From positions 17,272,531 through 17,336,530 of the forward strand of contig NC_052515.1 in the NCBI RefSeq assembly GCF_014356525.2: a DNA stretch of 64,000 bases, in the 5' to 3' direction. The notes beneath the pieces were generated by a model. That model was not told where the DNA came from and did no database searches. It worked only from the letters and a program-made list of their open reading frames with translations. This DNA comes from Nilaparvata lugens. Its lineage: Eukaryota; Arthropoda; Insecta; Hemiptera; Delphacidae. Of this stretch, positions 50,601 to 57,984 are shown piece after piece. A program made the translations under genes and the position numbers. Within the stretch, counting starts at the first letter, position 1; the number at the start of each line of letters is the position of its first letter.

Positions 50601-52151
50601 TGTAAATAAACACTGTAAACAAACAATTAGTGTCACAAAAATGAGTGAACCAAACTTTTCACCAAAGATGATAACTTTTTGGAAGGATGGAGAAACCAGG
50701 CGTCACTACTTCATCTCGTGGACGCTAGAGTGAGAGAGATTTTTACTGTGTGTGAGAGAGAGAGAGAGAGACAGAAAGAGGCAATGTTTGTTGAAGTTAT
50801 CAACAAGAAGACAGCAAGAAGTGGGAATCTTGTTGTTGAGTTTATCTGGGTCAGAGCACAGCAGAGAACTTCTCGACGTCTCGACCTGAACTTAACTCCT
50901 CAAACCCAACAAACCCTCCTCCTCTTTCCTTTTACCCCTCCTCCTCCTCCTCCTCCTCATTCCTCTCATTGCACCCTAAACCAGACAACAATCGCTAGAC
51001 ATTCATCCTCCTCTCCTCACCCGGCCTCCTCTCTTTCTAAATACCCCCTCAGCACTTAACCCTACTCTGGAAGACACTACACAGCTTCACAAGATTTTCT
51101 GAAGGAGTGATCTGTTGAGACGAAACAGTTTTTGAACTGCTCCATCCGCTACAACGGTCGAGACACTATAGTCGAGTTGGTTGATTATTTCTTGCACATA
51201 AAACTGCAATATATTTGCATAGTAGTTACTATGAAGATTATCGTAATGAGACTAGGAAATACTATAATAAACTCTTCACCATCACATGAATATTTGGGCC
51301 ACTCTTTTTGCACTAGATGTCGAATCACTCCATGAATATTTGTTAGATTGTTTCAGCAATTATTCAATATTTTTATGGGTGACATCCTCTGTATCAGGAT
51401 CTCAGTGGATCAGGAAACGCGGATCAGACCGGATAGTCAACTCCAGTACGTCAAGTTCATGTTGCTTTCAGAATGCCTAGTGGATATAATATTTTATCAT
51501 CAAAAAATTCCGAATGATGCCAATAGAAAGCAAAAACTCAACCTATAATCTTAATCCCCAACTTCTCCCTAACCCATTCTCACTAATCTAGGACTAGTGT
51601 GCAACGGTGTAGCTAACCGTGTATCAGCCTACAACGAAATCTCTTGATCCGTGTGACTTGACGAACTAAACTTCCCACTTGTTGCAACACCTCAAGAATT
51701 GGACAAAATAGGCACTTGTTAAACTGAGATCCAGACTAATTGAAACCATACCATGTTTTGTGTATCAACTTGCAATGAAATCTTGAAGACTTAAACTAAA
51801 CGGCTCAACTTTCCACTTATCTCAGTAAATATATGAATAAATCCCTCCCATTTTCACCGATTCCCTCCTATTGTTGACCTACATTTGAATTTTTATTTGT
51901 TCCCTGATTCCTTCCTGTTGTTCACCTAAATTTGTATTTTAATTGTATGTTGTCTAATAGTTGTTTTGTTGTTGTGTTTACAGAACAGAAGTAGAATGCC
52001 GCGTGTCGCCAAGGCTGACGCGAAACCCCGTGGTCGCATGACCGCCTATGCCTTTTTCGTGCAGATCTGTCGCGAGGAGCACAAGAAGAAGCACCCCGAA
52101 GAGAATGTAGTCTTCGCCGAGTTCTCAAAGAAATGCGCCGAACGTTGGAAG
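23233..52151 (+). CDS. Dsp1: Dsp1 / HMGB-type chromatin protein (first two coding exons; 3' part outside window)
   Basis: Join of 23233-23661 and 51984-52151, phase 0 at both junctions, giving the first 199 residues. Residues 1-143 are low complexity: Gln/Trp-rich start, Ala runs at 34-41, 72-77 and 100-108, and a Gly run at 122-130. Residues 144-199 begin HMG box A: basic [20 protein letters not shown], helix 1 to about residue 180, and helix 2 ending KKCAERWK. In Drosophila the protein bends DNA, turns Dorsal into a repressor and helps recruit Polycomb proteins. The N-terminal Gln/Ala-rich extension before the HMG boxes separates Dsp1 from plain HMGB. Box A helix 3, box B and the tail are not found downstream to 64000. 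The start at 23233 is the first ATG of the frame. Identification is firm; exons upstream or alternative are not excluded. Confidence 0.9.
23706..23830 (-). mobile_element. LINE-like 3' end in Dsp1 intron, minus orientation
   Basis: On the minus strand it ends AAATAAATGATTGATTGATT: an AATAAA signal plus an ATTG-type tandem tail, a common 3' terminus of insect non-LTR elements. It lies only about 45 bases from the exon A donor. How far the remnant extends is unclear. Confidence 0.4.
23831..32951. other. Dsp1 intron, AT-rich, few recognisable features
   Basis: No coding sequence recognised. Items seen: a CT-rich patch at 26630-26690; a 29-bp tandem duplication at 31229-31288 (TTAAAGTAGTAGTACTTTT unit); a diverged repeat near 26118-26265 sharing AACTAGTTTCAG and a TCAATCTC word with the element at 55033; CT-rich patches at 30180-30230 and 32160-32225. 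Confidence 0.5.
32960..33052. mobile_element. 93-bp hAT-like MITE
   Basis: Terminal inverted repeats CAAAGAGAGAAGATAGCATA and its partner, reverse complement CATAGAGAAAAGATAGCATA, match at 18 of 20 positions. The interior is almost wholly palindromic (ATATTATGCTATAATAATAG). The 7-base word ATATGGG flanks both ends (32953-32959 and 33053-33059), with an 8-base word ATATGGGC if the left C is counted. A 7-8 bp target duplication and CA-start ends fit hAT. No coding capacity. Confidence 0.7.
33290..33480 (+). promoter_or_regulatory. GC-richer block with Pho/YY1-like sites and a small ORF, in Dsp1 intron
   Basis: Contains GGCGCCGCCATG (inverted) near 33303 and GAAATGGCGGGAAAAC near 33370, then a 46-codon ORF from ATGGCGGGAAAACAG. 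The later TACGAGGGGTGACCGAAAAG (33422) resembles mariner-type transposon ends, but no matching second end was seen. Candidate alternative promoter; low certainty. Confidence 0.25.
33481..37020. other. Dsp1 intron, non-coding, with a diverged triple repeat at 34385-34746
   Basis: Three diverged copies of a module (GTTACTGCCAAAGTAACAAG-type, then TAATCCAGAG) lie at about 34385, 34507 and 34714. A (CT)n-rich patch is at 36678-36700. A compositionally balanced block at 35480-35650 may be conserved non-coding DNA. No gene recognised. Confidence 0.45.
37021..37400. repeat. interspersed repeat ('gaccgagcgaagtgagg' family)
   Basis: Begins TGACCGAGCGAAGTGAGGAC and continues AAGTCGACGGTTTGGCATTT and GCGCATTTACGGCGAAACGC. 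I recognise the opening words as a dispersed hemipteran repeat, from memory and not searched. The 37266-37310 part shares TATAGAATTATTCAT...CAGCTGACAAG with the foldback element at 2396-2989. Boundaries approximate; no ORF. Confidence 0.5.
37401..41784. other. Dsp1 intron, non-coding
   Basis: AT-rich without a recognisable gene. Seen: purine-rich patch 38878-38980; small direct repeat with poly(A) at 39495-39560 (CACTTGGCTACAAGCAAAA type); (GA)n microsatellite at 40696-40716; GCGGCGGCGGCGGCC at 41741-41755; an imperfect hairpin near 39157-39230 (GATTCACGTTTAGCTATCAG and its inverted partner). Confidence 0.45.
41785..42190. repeat. diverged ~60-70-bp tandem repeat
   Basis: The phrase GTTTTAATTCAGGAGTTGGT-TTGAATAAT recurs about seven times in ~400 bases with substitutions and small indels, alternating with GAACGCTCAAC/GTCGAACTTTGATG words. 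An old, decayed minisatellite. Confidence 0.7.
43045..43254. mobile_element. 210-bp MITE with TATAGTG-CCACG terminal repeats
   Basis: The left end TATAGTGCGATCCACGTTAT and the inverted right end (reverse complement TATAGTGAGGTCCACGTTAT) match over about 30 bases with three or so differences. Non-coding interior. Same family as 361-670, which is in the opposite orientation. Confidence 0.75.
43590..44035. repeat. polypyrimidine-rich domain
   Basis: The plus strand is nearly all C/T with T-rich interruptions (TTCTCTCTTTTTTCTCCC). Overlapping open frames here are low complexity and not genes. Confidence 0.65.
44036..44400. promoter_or_regulatory. GC-richer block with CTCTCTCGCTC tract, in Dsp1 intron
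   Basis: Raised CpG content, TCTCTCTCGCTCTCGCCTCG near 44239, and TTTTTCAGTACGGTTC near 44308, which resembles an insect initiator. Could be an internal promoter or enhancer. No ORF or splice donor stands out. Confidence 0.25.
44401..46233. other. Dsp1 intron with GC-alternating and CT-rich simple sequence
   Basis: Contains (CG)n(TG)n at 45447-45470 followed by G7, and a C/T-rich stretch at 45590-45800. No gene recognised. Confidence 0.45.
46234..46423. mobile_element. 190-bp MITE flanked by TTAA/TAA
   Basis: Ends TTAAGCCGCGTTAAGACCAA and (reverse complement of the right end) TTAAGCTGCGTTTACACCAA. Arms extend through AAAGTTAT and AACTTAATCCTTATAGATTC, about 60 bases each. The symmetric TTAA makes the target duplication ambiguous between TTAA (piggyBac-like) and TAA (PIF/Harbinger-like). 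Confidence 0.75.
46560..46681. repeat. 61-bp tandem duplication, 2 units
   Basis: CACATTTTTGTAAG...GATTCTGCCATCTG occurs twice with a 61-bp period and moderate divergence. Confidence 0.75.
47284..48086. repeat. direct duplication, copy 1 (left of transposon)
   Basis: About 803 bases almost identical to 49707-50516; I counted only a handful of differences, including one 8-base indel near 47438 (GAATTC against GAATTTGAAATTC) and single-base changes. Copy 1 ends exactly where the transposon begins. Non-coding host intron sequence, including an inverted repeat at about 47510-47645. Confidence 0.93.
47510..47645. repeat. hairpin element inside duplicated segment (second copy about 49940-50075)
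   Basis: ATAAAAACAATATAAAAACG, then TGTAGTAC and TTTTATTAAAACATTTT, pair with AAAATGTTTTAATAAAATAG, then TACTACA and TATATTGTTTTTAT. The loop carries TTGGTCGAAACTAGTAATT. Probably a small non-autonomous element older than the duplication, because both copies have it. Confidence 0.75.
48089..49706 (+). mobile_element. DD41D (rosa-like) IS630/Tc1/mariner transposon, right end missing
   Basis: The left end TACAGGGTGTTTCAGAAGTA starts after a TA in an A-rich site. A ~680-bp 5' region follows, then the transposase frame. No inverted right terminal repeat is present, because the element is cut within the transposase gene at about 49707 by the second copy of the host segment. The intact target sequence is visible at 50510-50520 (A7 then TATA). 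Non-autonomous now because one end is lost. Confidence 0.88.
48775..49728 (+). CDS. Tc1/mariner-type transposase, DD41D, C-terminally truncated
   Basis: Open frame of 317 codons from ATG 48775; a TTG 30 bases upstream is in frame but less likely. The N-terminus (about 1-125) is the helix-turn-helix DNA-binding half with the [17 protein letters not shown] block and a GRPR AT-hook-like linker at 65-68. The catalytic core shows FTDES (Asp158), QHDGAPAHF (Asp249) and SPDLNPLD (Asp291), with 41 residues between the second and third Asp. DD41D spacing is that of the rosa group. The true family frame runs to about 49716 (ENEEDS); the last few codons and the stop come from host sequence. Roughly 30-50 C-terminal residues are lost. 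No internal stop, so the insertion is young. Confidence 0.88.
   Translation: MEFSSLEYTDIHFMYGAALGNATEARRMYAAAFPNRRLPSDKVFTRTHNRLREVGSFERNRVIAGRPRAVRNVAFEEEVLQKFDFNPRTSTRAVAKQINSSASSVWRVLNKERLHPFRFQKVHSLVERDYEPRVNCARWFLQQDIIQPNFLENVLFTDESSFTREGIFNSRNSYVWALDNHHEVKVRGYQYRFSLNVWTGILGNRVIGPYILPNRLNSPTYITFLRDILPELLEDVPLANRYNIWFQHDGAPAHFGNVVTDFLNMTYRQRWIGRGGPVPWPARSPDLNPLDFFFWGHMKDLVYSTPVENEEDSVRAS
49707..50516. repeat. direct duplication, copy 2 (empty-site version)
   Basis: Same sequence as 47284-48086. It starts inside the shared word AGACTCTGTG and runs past the transposon target point without interruption into TATAAAAACTATTACTG. It therefore records the pre-insertion allele. Confidence 0.92.
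50517..51845. other. Dsp1 intron, non-coding simple sequence
   Basis: (GA)n at 50752-50771, (CTC)n around 50937-50960, and a diverged ~140-bp tandem duplication (GTGTATCAGCCTACAACGAAATC at 51618 against GTGTATCAACTTGCAATGAAATC at 51758). No gene recognised. Confidence 0.5.
51846..51945. repeat. ~45-bp tandem duplication next to the Dsp1 acceptor
   Basis: TCCTATTGTTGACCTACATTTGAATTTTTAT is followed by a diverged second copy TCCTGTTGTTCACCTAAATTTGTATTTTAAT, ending 38 bases before the acceptor AG. It may duplicate branch-point and pyrimidine-tract material. Confidence 0.65.
51984..52151 (+). CDS. Dsp1: Dsp1 coding exon B (residues 144-199, first half of HMG box A)
   Basis: Acceptor GTGTTTACAG at 51983 and donor AAG|GTGAGT at 52152. 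Contains the near-invariant [12 protein letters not shown] and [13 protein letters not shown] segments. The exon ends directly after ERWK; from memory, vertebrate HMGB genes have an intron at the same point, so an ancestral junction is plausible. An internal ATG (51996, MPRVAK) could start a short HMGB-like isoform. Confidence 0.94.
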
Positions 52152-53089
52152 GTGAGTCACTTCTAGTCAATCTGTTATTCTAATTTCATATCATTGAATC
52201 ACTAGTATTTTGATAGTACTGTAATTACTAGAACTTGGATTGGAAGCTCTTTTCAACAATTTGAAAAACACTTGAAAATTTCGTCTAGAATCAATCTCTT
52301 CAACAAAAGGTAGCTAATTTAAAATTCATTGATTGAATTAACCATTTACAATGATTCTAGAAGCTAGAATTTGAAAAAAATTCTGTGAAATTAGCCCTCT
52401 ATTTTACTCCTTAAAAACCTCAGAAAATTCCAGAAACTGATTTAAGCTGTAATATTTCAATCATTGATGATTACACCTAGTAACATAACTGGAGTTTCTA
52501 AGTAATTACTTTTTAAATTCTTTAAGATTAATGTAATGGTGGTTGGTGAATATTGCTTTCCTTTTCTCATGATCCAAGGGTTTTATGTCTTTGCTTTGAA
52601 TAATATATTATTGATAATGAATCAGTTGATGATGGCTGATGATTTGTACCACTACTGGATATTATGATAATGGTAGAATTTGAGAAATCAAATATGTTGA
52701 GCAAATGCTAATTTCAAAAATAGTAACTGATGGTCTACAATTTTTGTATTCTGAAATATTGATTTTTTTACCTCATTGGGTTTAATACAATGGGTTGTAG
52801 CATATTATCCAAGATGTATTGTATAATAATGATTGATAATAAATCAGTTGATAGGAGGGCTGATTGTATCAGGAGTGCTGATTGTATCATCACAGGGTAA
52901 TCTGATAATAGTAGAATTTCATAAATCTCATTCCCAAGAATAATCATAATCAGATATTTGAGAAATCAAATCTCTGGAGAAAATGCTTATTTGAAAAATA
53001 GTTCTATTTGATAAGATATTTGAGAGAAATTTAATTTAATTTTATGTTTTTGGAATTATTTTTGAATTATCTTGGCATTTATGTTATCG
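52152..53089. other. start of next Dsp1 intron with a diverged ~200-bp duplication
   Basis: The blocks at about 52605-52735 and 52830-53000 share ATTGATAATGAATCAGTTGAT, GATAATGGTAGAATTT and GAGAAATCAAATATGTTGAG words with substitutions. Non-coding. Confidence 0.5.
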
Positions 53090-53092
53090 TTA

Positions 53093-53256
53093 AGGTGCGA
53101 ACAGATATACGCGCCGTGAACATGAGCAATTCACTTTTAATCAGCTGACTATATCTGTATTTTTACAGAAACGGTAAGATACAGATATAAAAAGCTTTGC
53201 ATCAGCTGATTAAAATGAATTGCTCATGTTCGCGGCGCGTAAATCTGTACGCACCT
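53093..53256. mobile_element. 164-bp MITE, TTA target duplication (PIF/Harbinger-like)
   Basis: Inverted ends AGGTGCGAACAGATATACGC and (right end, reverse complement) AGGTGCGTACAGATTTACGC. Pairing continues through GCCGCGAACATGAGCAATTC and AATCAGCTGA, over 55 bases with few mismatches. TTA flanks both sides (53090-53092, 53257-53259), matching the TWA duplication of PIF/Harbinger. Confidence 0.8.
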
Positions 53257-53888
53257 TTATATAGACAGATTACTTCGAGACTGTTATACCCCCACAAATC
53301 CTCTTGATAAAACATTTTGTACATTTTAGCACAGATTCTATTTGCTTAGTTGTCAAGTAATGACAACAATCATTCGTCGAATAACCGAAATTACAATTAT
53401 TACTAAAAAAAGGCAATTCCTGTCATTAATTGAACGGCTGGAATCATGACAGCCTGCGGAAATCAACTCAAAGTGAATAATAGCTGAATCAATAGAGTGG
53501 GGCTCTTGAAATATGGTCGGTCTATTGCCCATCTATCAAAAGGTGCCCGCATCAATAATGAATGAAAGATATCGGTGAAAGTCACGAAGCTCGGTGACAG
53601 TAATAGATTTACTGAGCCGGTAATAGTTGAACTGCAACAGTAGATGCATTGAGTTGTGGGTGGGGGTGAACAAAGAATGATGCAAGATTTTGACTAGTTG
53701 TGTGAGAATAGAATGTGGGCGAAAGTACTAGAATGTTGGATTGACGCACAGTATTCGTGATTAATAGAAATAATTTTATTATTGGAGTAGATGGAAAATT
53801 TAAAGGTGACATCGTTCATAAGTCACTTTATTGAAATAATATTATAGGATTTTTAATAATTGTTATTAGAAAAGTGGATAAAATTAGT

Positions 53889-54237
53889 GTTGAATTAGAT
53901 TGTATTTTAGAAAAATTTCAAGTTGAGAGCTTTCATTAAGTTACACATTATGAAAATTGATCAATTAGCTATTGATCTTGATTAAATTCCACGAGAACCG
54001 ATCAAATGGCGAAGGATTCTCTGATTGATTCTCGTGGAATTTAATCATGATAAAAACTCAATATGCTTTCATGCAACAGGGCCTTTCATGCAAGTAGGTA
54101 TTATCAGCTGCTTTTTCAGAAAAGTTCATCTTGGATCATGAAAACATACTAAAGAATAGCTAATTGATCAATTTTTATAATGTATCTTATTAAGATCTCA
54201 CAACTTGAAATTTTCCAAAAATACAATCTAATTCAAC
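53889..54237. mobile_element. 349-bp foldback element with a second palindrome nested in the loop
   Basis: Outer arms GTTGAATTAGATTGTATTTT...AATTTCAAGTTG...ATTGATCAATTAGCTATT pair with inverted copies at 54145-54237. In the loop, TTAAATTCCACGAGAACCGA pairs with TCGTGGAATTTAATCATG. No ORF. Confidence 0.85.
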
Positions 54238-55032
54238 AATAATTTGATTCTCTGATCACGTTTCTAATAATTATGTATCTAAAATCTTAGTTGTTTGCGC
54301 ATTTCTGTTGGTGCAACATAGGTTGTGCAATTGACCAGTGTGTTGACGAGTATTTTCTCAAAAGATTCCAGTACTAAAACCTTGGAAATTCTTCTAGAGT
54401 AATAACTGTTGATTTCCATATTTCATGCTATTCATGTTCAAGATTATAATAGTAAGCTACCAGAGTATTAAAGTATTAGACTATCTTGAAATGCATCACA
54501 AGTTCCGAAGGATCCAAGTTTTGCTTTTAGCAGTAAACAATATTATTGTCGGAAACACCTGCCTATGTTTTTGAAAAACGACTTCCCTTGGAGTGCCTCT
54601 GTTGCTCTCTCTCTCTCATTCTTTTTCTCTTCTTTACTCACACTCTCTCACTCTCCGCCACACCCCATGCTTTCCTTTCTCTCTTGTACATTTTCCTTTC
54701 TCCCCTATAATAAATTCTGGGGTTGAGAGCCTCACTACGTAGGCAACATACCTATGTCGTGCCCTTTCGGACTTGGTTCATTGCATCAGCCCTTGGCTGC
54801 TTATATCTATATATACTCCCAGCAATTAGGGCTTTTGTCTGGACTCTGTATTACTTTGCACCTGCTCCAAAATATATAGATGTATATGTAAGGGATAGAC
54901 TGTTCTATATAGATGTCACTGTTGCTCGCATTATTCACTAATTGGTAGTTGATTAAAAATTATGTTCAAAAACGTTTCTTCAAAAACAGGTACAGTTTGA
55001 TTAATTACAATGAATAAAGCGATTTGAAGCTT

Positions 55033-55189
55033 CACAGACACTACTTAATCATTGAAAAATCGAGAAACTAGTTTCAGTTGTTGCATTATCAATCTCCAGT
55101 AAATTTCTCGTGATCGAGCATACTGCAGATTAACAATGGTGTAACAACCGGAACTAGTTAACCGATTTTTCAGTAAATAAGTAGTTGTG
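55033..55189. mobile_element. ~155-bp inverted-repeat element with AACTAGTT/AACCGGAACTAG words
   Basis: TCACAGACACTACTTAATCA, then TGAAAAATCG and AACTAGTTTCAGTTGTT, pair imperfectly with the right half, which contains AATGGTGTAACAACCGGAAC, AACCGATTTTTCAG and AAGTAGTTGTGA. Resembles the loop motif at 47590 and the decayed repeat at 26118-26265. Confidence 0.6.
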
Positions 55190-55860
55190 ACGGTCGTCTG
55201 ACTATATTTATATAGTTGTATAACTATATTACTGTATAACTATATAACGGTATTTATATAGTTGGAATATTTATCATTAATTGATTATTTACTACGTTAT
55301 CACCTTCACTTTTACGAAGATCACTTACCTATCAGTGGATGAGATGATTATTTATTAATTGAAATTGAAATTATTGTGTATTTTATGAAGATAGTCAATC
55401 TAGATAGGAAATTCTAGTTTAGAGATTACTGTATCTTCATAGCCCCATAATAAAGATTTTATTGGGATTTATCCCATCTAAATCTTATCAGCTTCCAAAG
55501 TTTATTGAAATACATTTTATGGTAGACTAGTAGTGCATTTTATGAGCTTCATAACAATTTTAAATCTTGCAGGAATGCCTCGGCAATGTAAACGGTCAGC
55601 AGGCGAGTAATTTATTTGAGGTTTATGTTATGTGCTTTGAAGGTTTAGTGTGTATGTTTGAGATGAATGTAGCATATAACCGGTCCATGGAGCTATCTCG
55701 ATCAGCAGAGAGTGTTAGTAATATATATTTCCTTTACTTCTCCTTCTCCTCTTCTTCTCCTCTCCTTAGTCTTTTACTTCTAATTCTTTTTTTTCTTCTT
55801 CCACTTCTTCATCGACATCATCTTCTCCTTCTTGTGTACTGAACTGGCTGCTACTTCAGC
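55190..55860. other. Dsp1 intron: AT palindromes then a pyrimidine-rich patch
   Basis: TATATAGTTGTATAACTATA-type palindromes at 55210-55265 and C/T-rich sequence at 55735-55835. No gene recognised. Confidence 0.45.
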
Positions 55861-55867
55861 AAAGCTT

Positions 55868-56560
55868 TGGAAAAGAGAGAGGTAGTGAGTAAACGAAGAA
55901 GGGGATGTTATGAAGAATAAAGTGAATAAAAACAAGGAATAGAATGAAATTGGGTGTAATGTGGATGAGAAATAGAGGTGCTGATGAAGGAGAGAATAGA
56001 ACGAGTAAAAAGAGAGAAAATGACATGATTGACGGCGAAGGAGCAAAAGAAAGAGAAGTTGATGAGCTGGAATTTGGAGAAGAGACAGAAGAGTGTTGAT
56101 GAAAACAGGAAGAGGTGAAGATATGATTAGAAATGAAAATAGATGTATACGAAGAAGGGGAAATGGAAAGGCGGTGGGAGGAATTGGATAAGTGAGTGAC
56201 GGTGAAGAGAAGTAAGAAGATATCAAAAAGGAAAGAAGTATAGAGTTGATGACGAGGGATAAGGAGACAAGAAGGATTTGGAGATGAGTAAGATGTGGAA
56301 ATGGCAAGGAGGATACGATAGTAAGGAAAGTTCAGTTGAAGATAATTATATGAAAGTAGAATAGGATAAGTAGAGAGAATTGAAATGAATGGGAACAGAA
56401 TTAGTGAATAACAAAGGAAAAATTGAAAAAAAACTTGGGGGAGAGATTCAAGATAAGCATAGGATAAATAAGGATAAAAATAAGGATTAGCAATGGACAA
56501 GAAGATGTTAGAGATCAGAAAGAGGAGGAGAAGAAGAAAAAGAAGAGGAAAGAGCTATGA
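55868..56560. repeat. polypurine-rich domain, ~690 bp
   Basis: The plus strand is overwhelmingly A/G (GAAGAGG, GGAGATGAG, AGAGGAGGAGAAG words). The minus strand therefore has long stop-free frames (up to 214 codons) of low-complexity Ser/Phe/Leu/Tyr composition, which I do not regard as genes. Confidence 0.75.
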
Positions 56561-57244
56561 GTTTGTGACCTCTGTGACCTTTTATTGGAGATTGAAAGAC
56601 TCTGGTCCAGTCTGAACCGACTTTCTCTGTTGCAAGACAGCAAGAAGGTCACTCCCCACGATATTATAACTTGTGCTTCAAAATAAAAAAACTCATTTAC
56701 TGATCGAAAATGCTAGAGTGAATACATTTTGTGTTAAATTATTAGAGTAAGATTGGAAGTTTTTTTTTAAGCTATAGTGTGATTCACTTTGGACCGCATT
56801 GGTTGAATGACAATATTATTGATGTCATTTATAAGAAATGCTAACAGTTTGAAGAGAATCCCACTAGAATAGAATGTTATTGTTGTAAAATATAACTTAT
56901 AATGTTTTAATATGTTAAATTGGGGAAGGGTTAATTTTTACTGCTAAAACACAGCTTTTATTGAATTTCTATTCTGTTGGTCAGAAACGGAAACCGTAAA
57001 AATAGAATTTTGGAGGGAAGTAGCTGGAGGTTTGCCTTTTTCCTCTACCAGTCATTTTAATGATCAGTCTTTGCACAATTTAATGAATCATCAAGAAAGA
57101 AAGAGACAAGGTGTTTCTGATGGGAGTGCTCACACTAGTGGTCTAATGTAGGGCTGATTTTTTGGCGATGATAAACTTTTACCTATATTTTGTAATATAA
57201 GTAATGAGATAGAGCTGATAAGATATTTGAAAGTGTTGTGTAAG

Positions 57245-57965
57245 TAATGAAATTGAGCGAAGCAAAGGCACGAGTGTATCAATCATTCGCGGGGACATTT
57301 TTTCAATCAAGAGAAAAAGCTGAAAGCATTTTCGCGATGATAAAAAACGGGAGAATCGTGTTTGGTAGGAAGGAGGAAGAGGAGGAATGTAATAAAACCG
57401 GAGATTTGGTTTGGAGCCAAATCGACTGTTTTGATATGAGATGGGAAGAGGGGAAAGATCAGTGGAAGAAAAAGAAAGATATAGGATAGGAAGATTTAAA
57501 AAAAGAGTAAAGAATAAAATATTGCTGAAGAAGTGGGGTCTTGAGTTATGAAGGAAATATTGGAATCATAAGAAGGCAAATAATGATATAAAGATGATTG
57601 AGATCAAGGTAAAGCAGTGGTTGAAAGAGTAGAAAGAATATTTCGTGATTATGGTGGAATATTGGTAAATGAAGAAGTGGAAGAAGAAAAAGAAGAAGAC
57701 GAAAATAGTGGTAATATAAGATCCGAAGATGGAATCAACTATGAAAATTTCTGATTTTGAAGATGTGAAAAAAGTGTAGCAGAGGGAAAGATGAAAACGC
57801 ATTGAGGGTTGTAGAAAAGTAGAAGAGAATGGGAAAATTTATGGAAGCTTGAATTTAGATTCAAGAAGCAGATGTGATGAGGGAAATTGACTGAGAATGG
57901 AAAATAGTGTGGAGAAGTTCAGAGTGTGTGATGACTTGGAGGCAAAGAGAAGAAATGATTGTTGA
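57245..57965. repeat. second polypurine-rich domain
   Basis: Same A/G bias (GAAGAAAAAGAAGAAGACG, GGAAGAGGGGAAAGATCAG) for about 700 bases, ending just before the piggyBac-like element. A short plus-strand frame (57247-57489, 80 codons) has Lys/Glu-rich composition expected from the bias. Confidence 0.65.
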
Positions 57966-57984
57966 TTTTCAAAGAAATGTTTAA

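Noticed and set aside
55567..55842. Possible Dsp1 exon after TCTTGCAG at 55570
   Set aside because: The downstream translation does not contain the expected third helix of HMG box A or any HMG motif.
55780..56500. Minus-strand open frames of 175 and 214 codons
   Set aside because: They lie exactly on a polypurine domain. The predicted proteins are Ser/Phe/Leu/Tyr low complexity with no family motif, and adjacent frames are open too, as expected from composition.
57247..57489. 80-codon Lys/Glu-rich frame, possible acidic tail of an HMG protein
   Set aside because: Composition follows the polypurine bias, and it contains no HMG box; Dsp1 box A and box B would have to come first.
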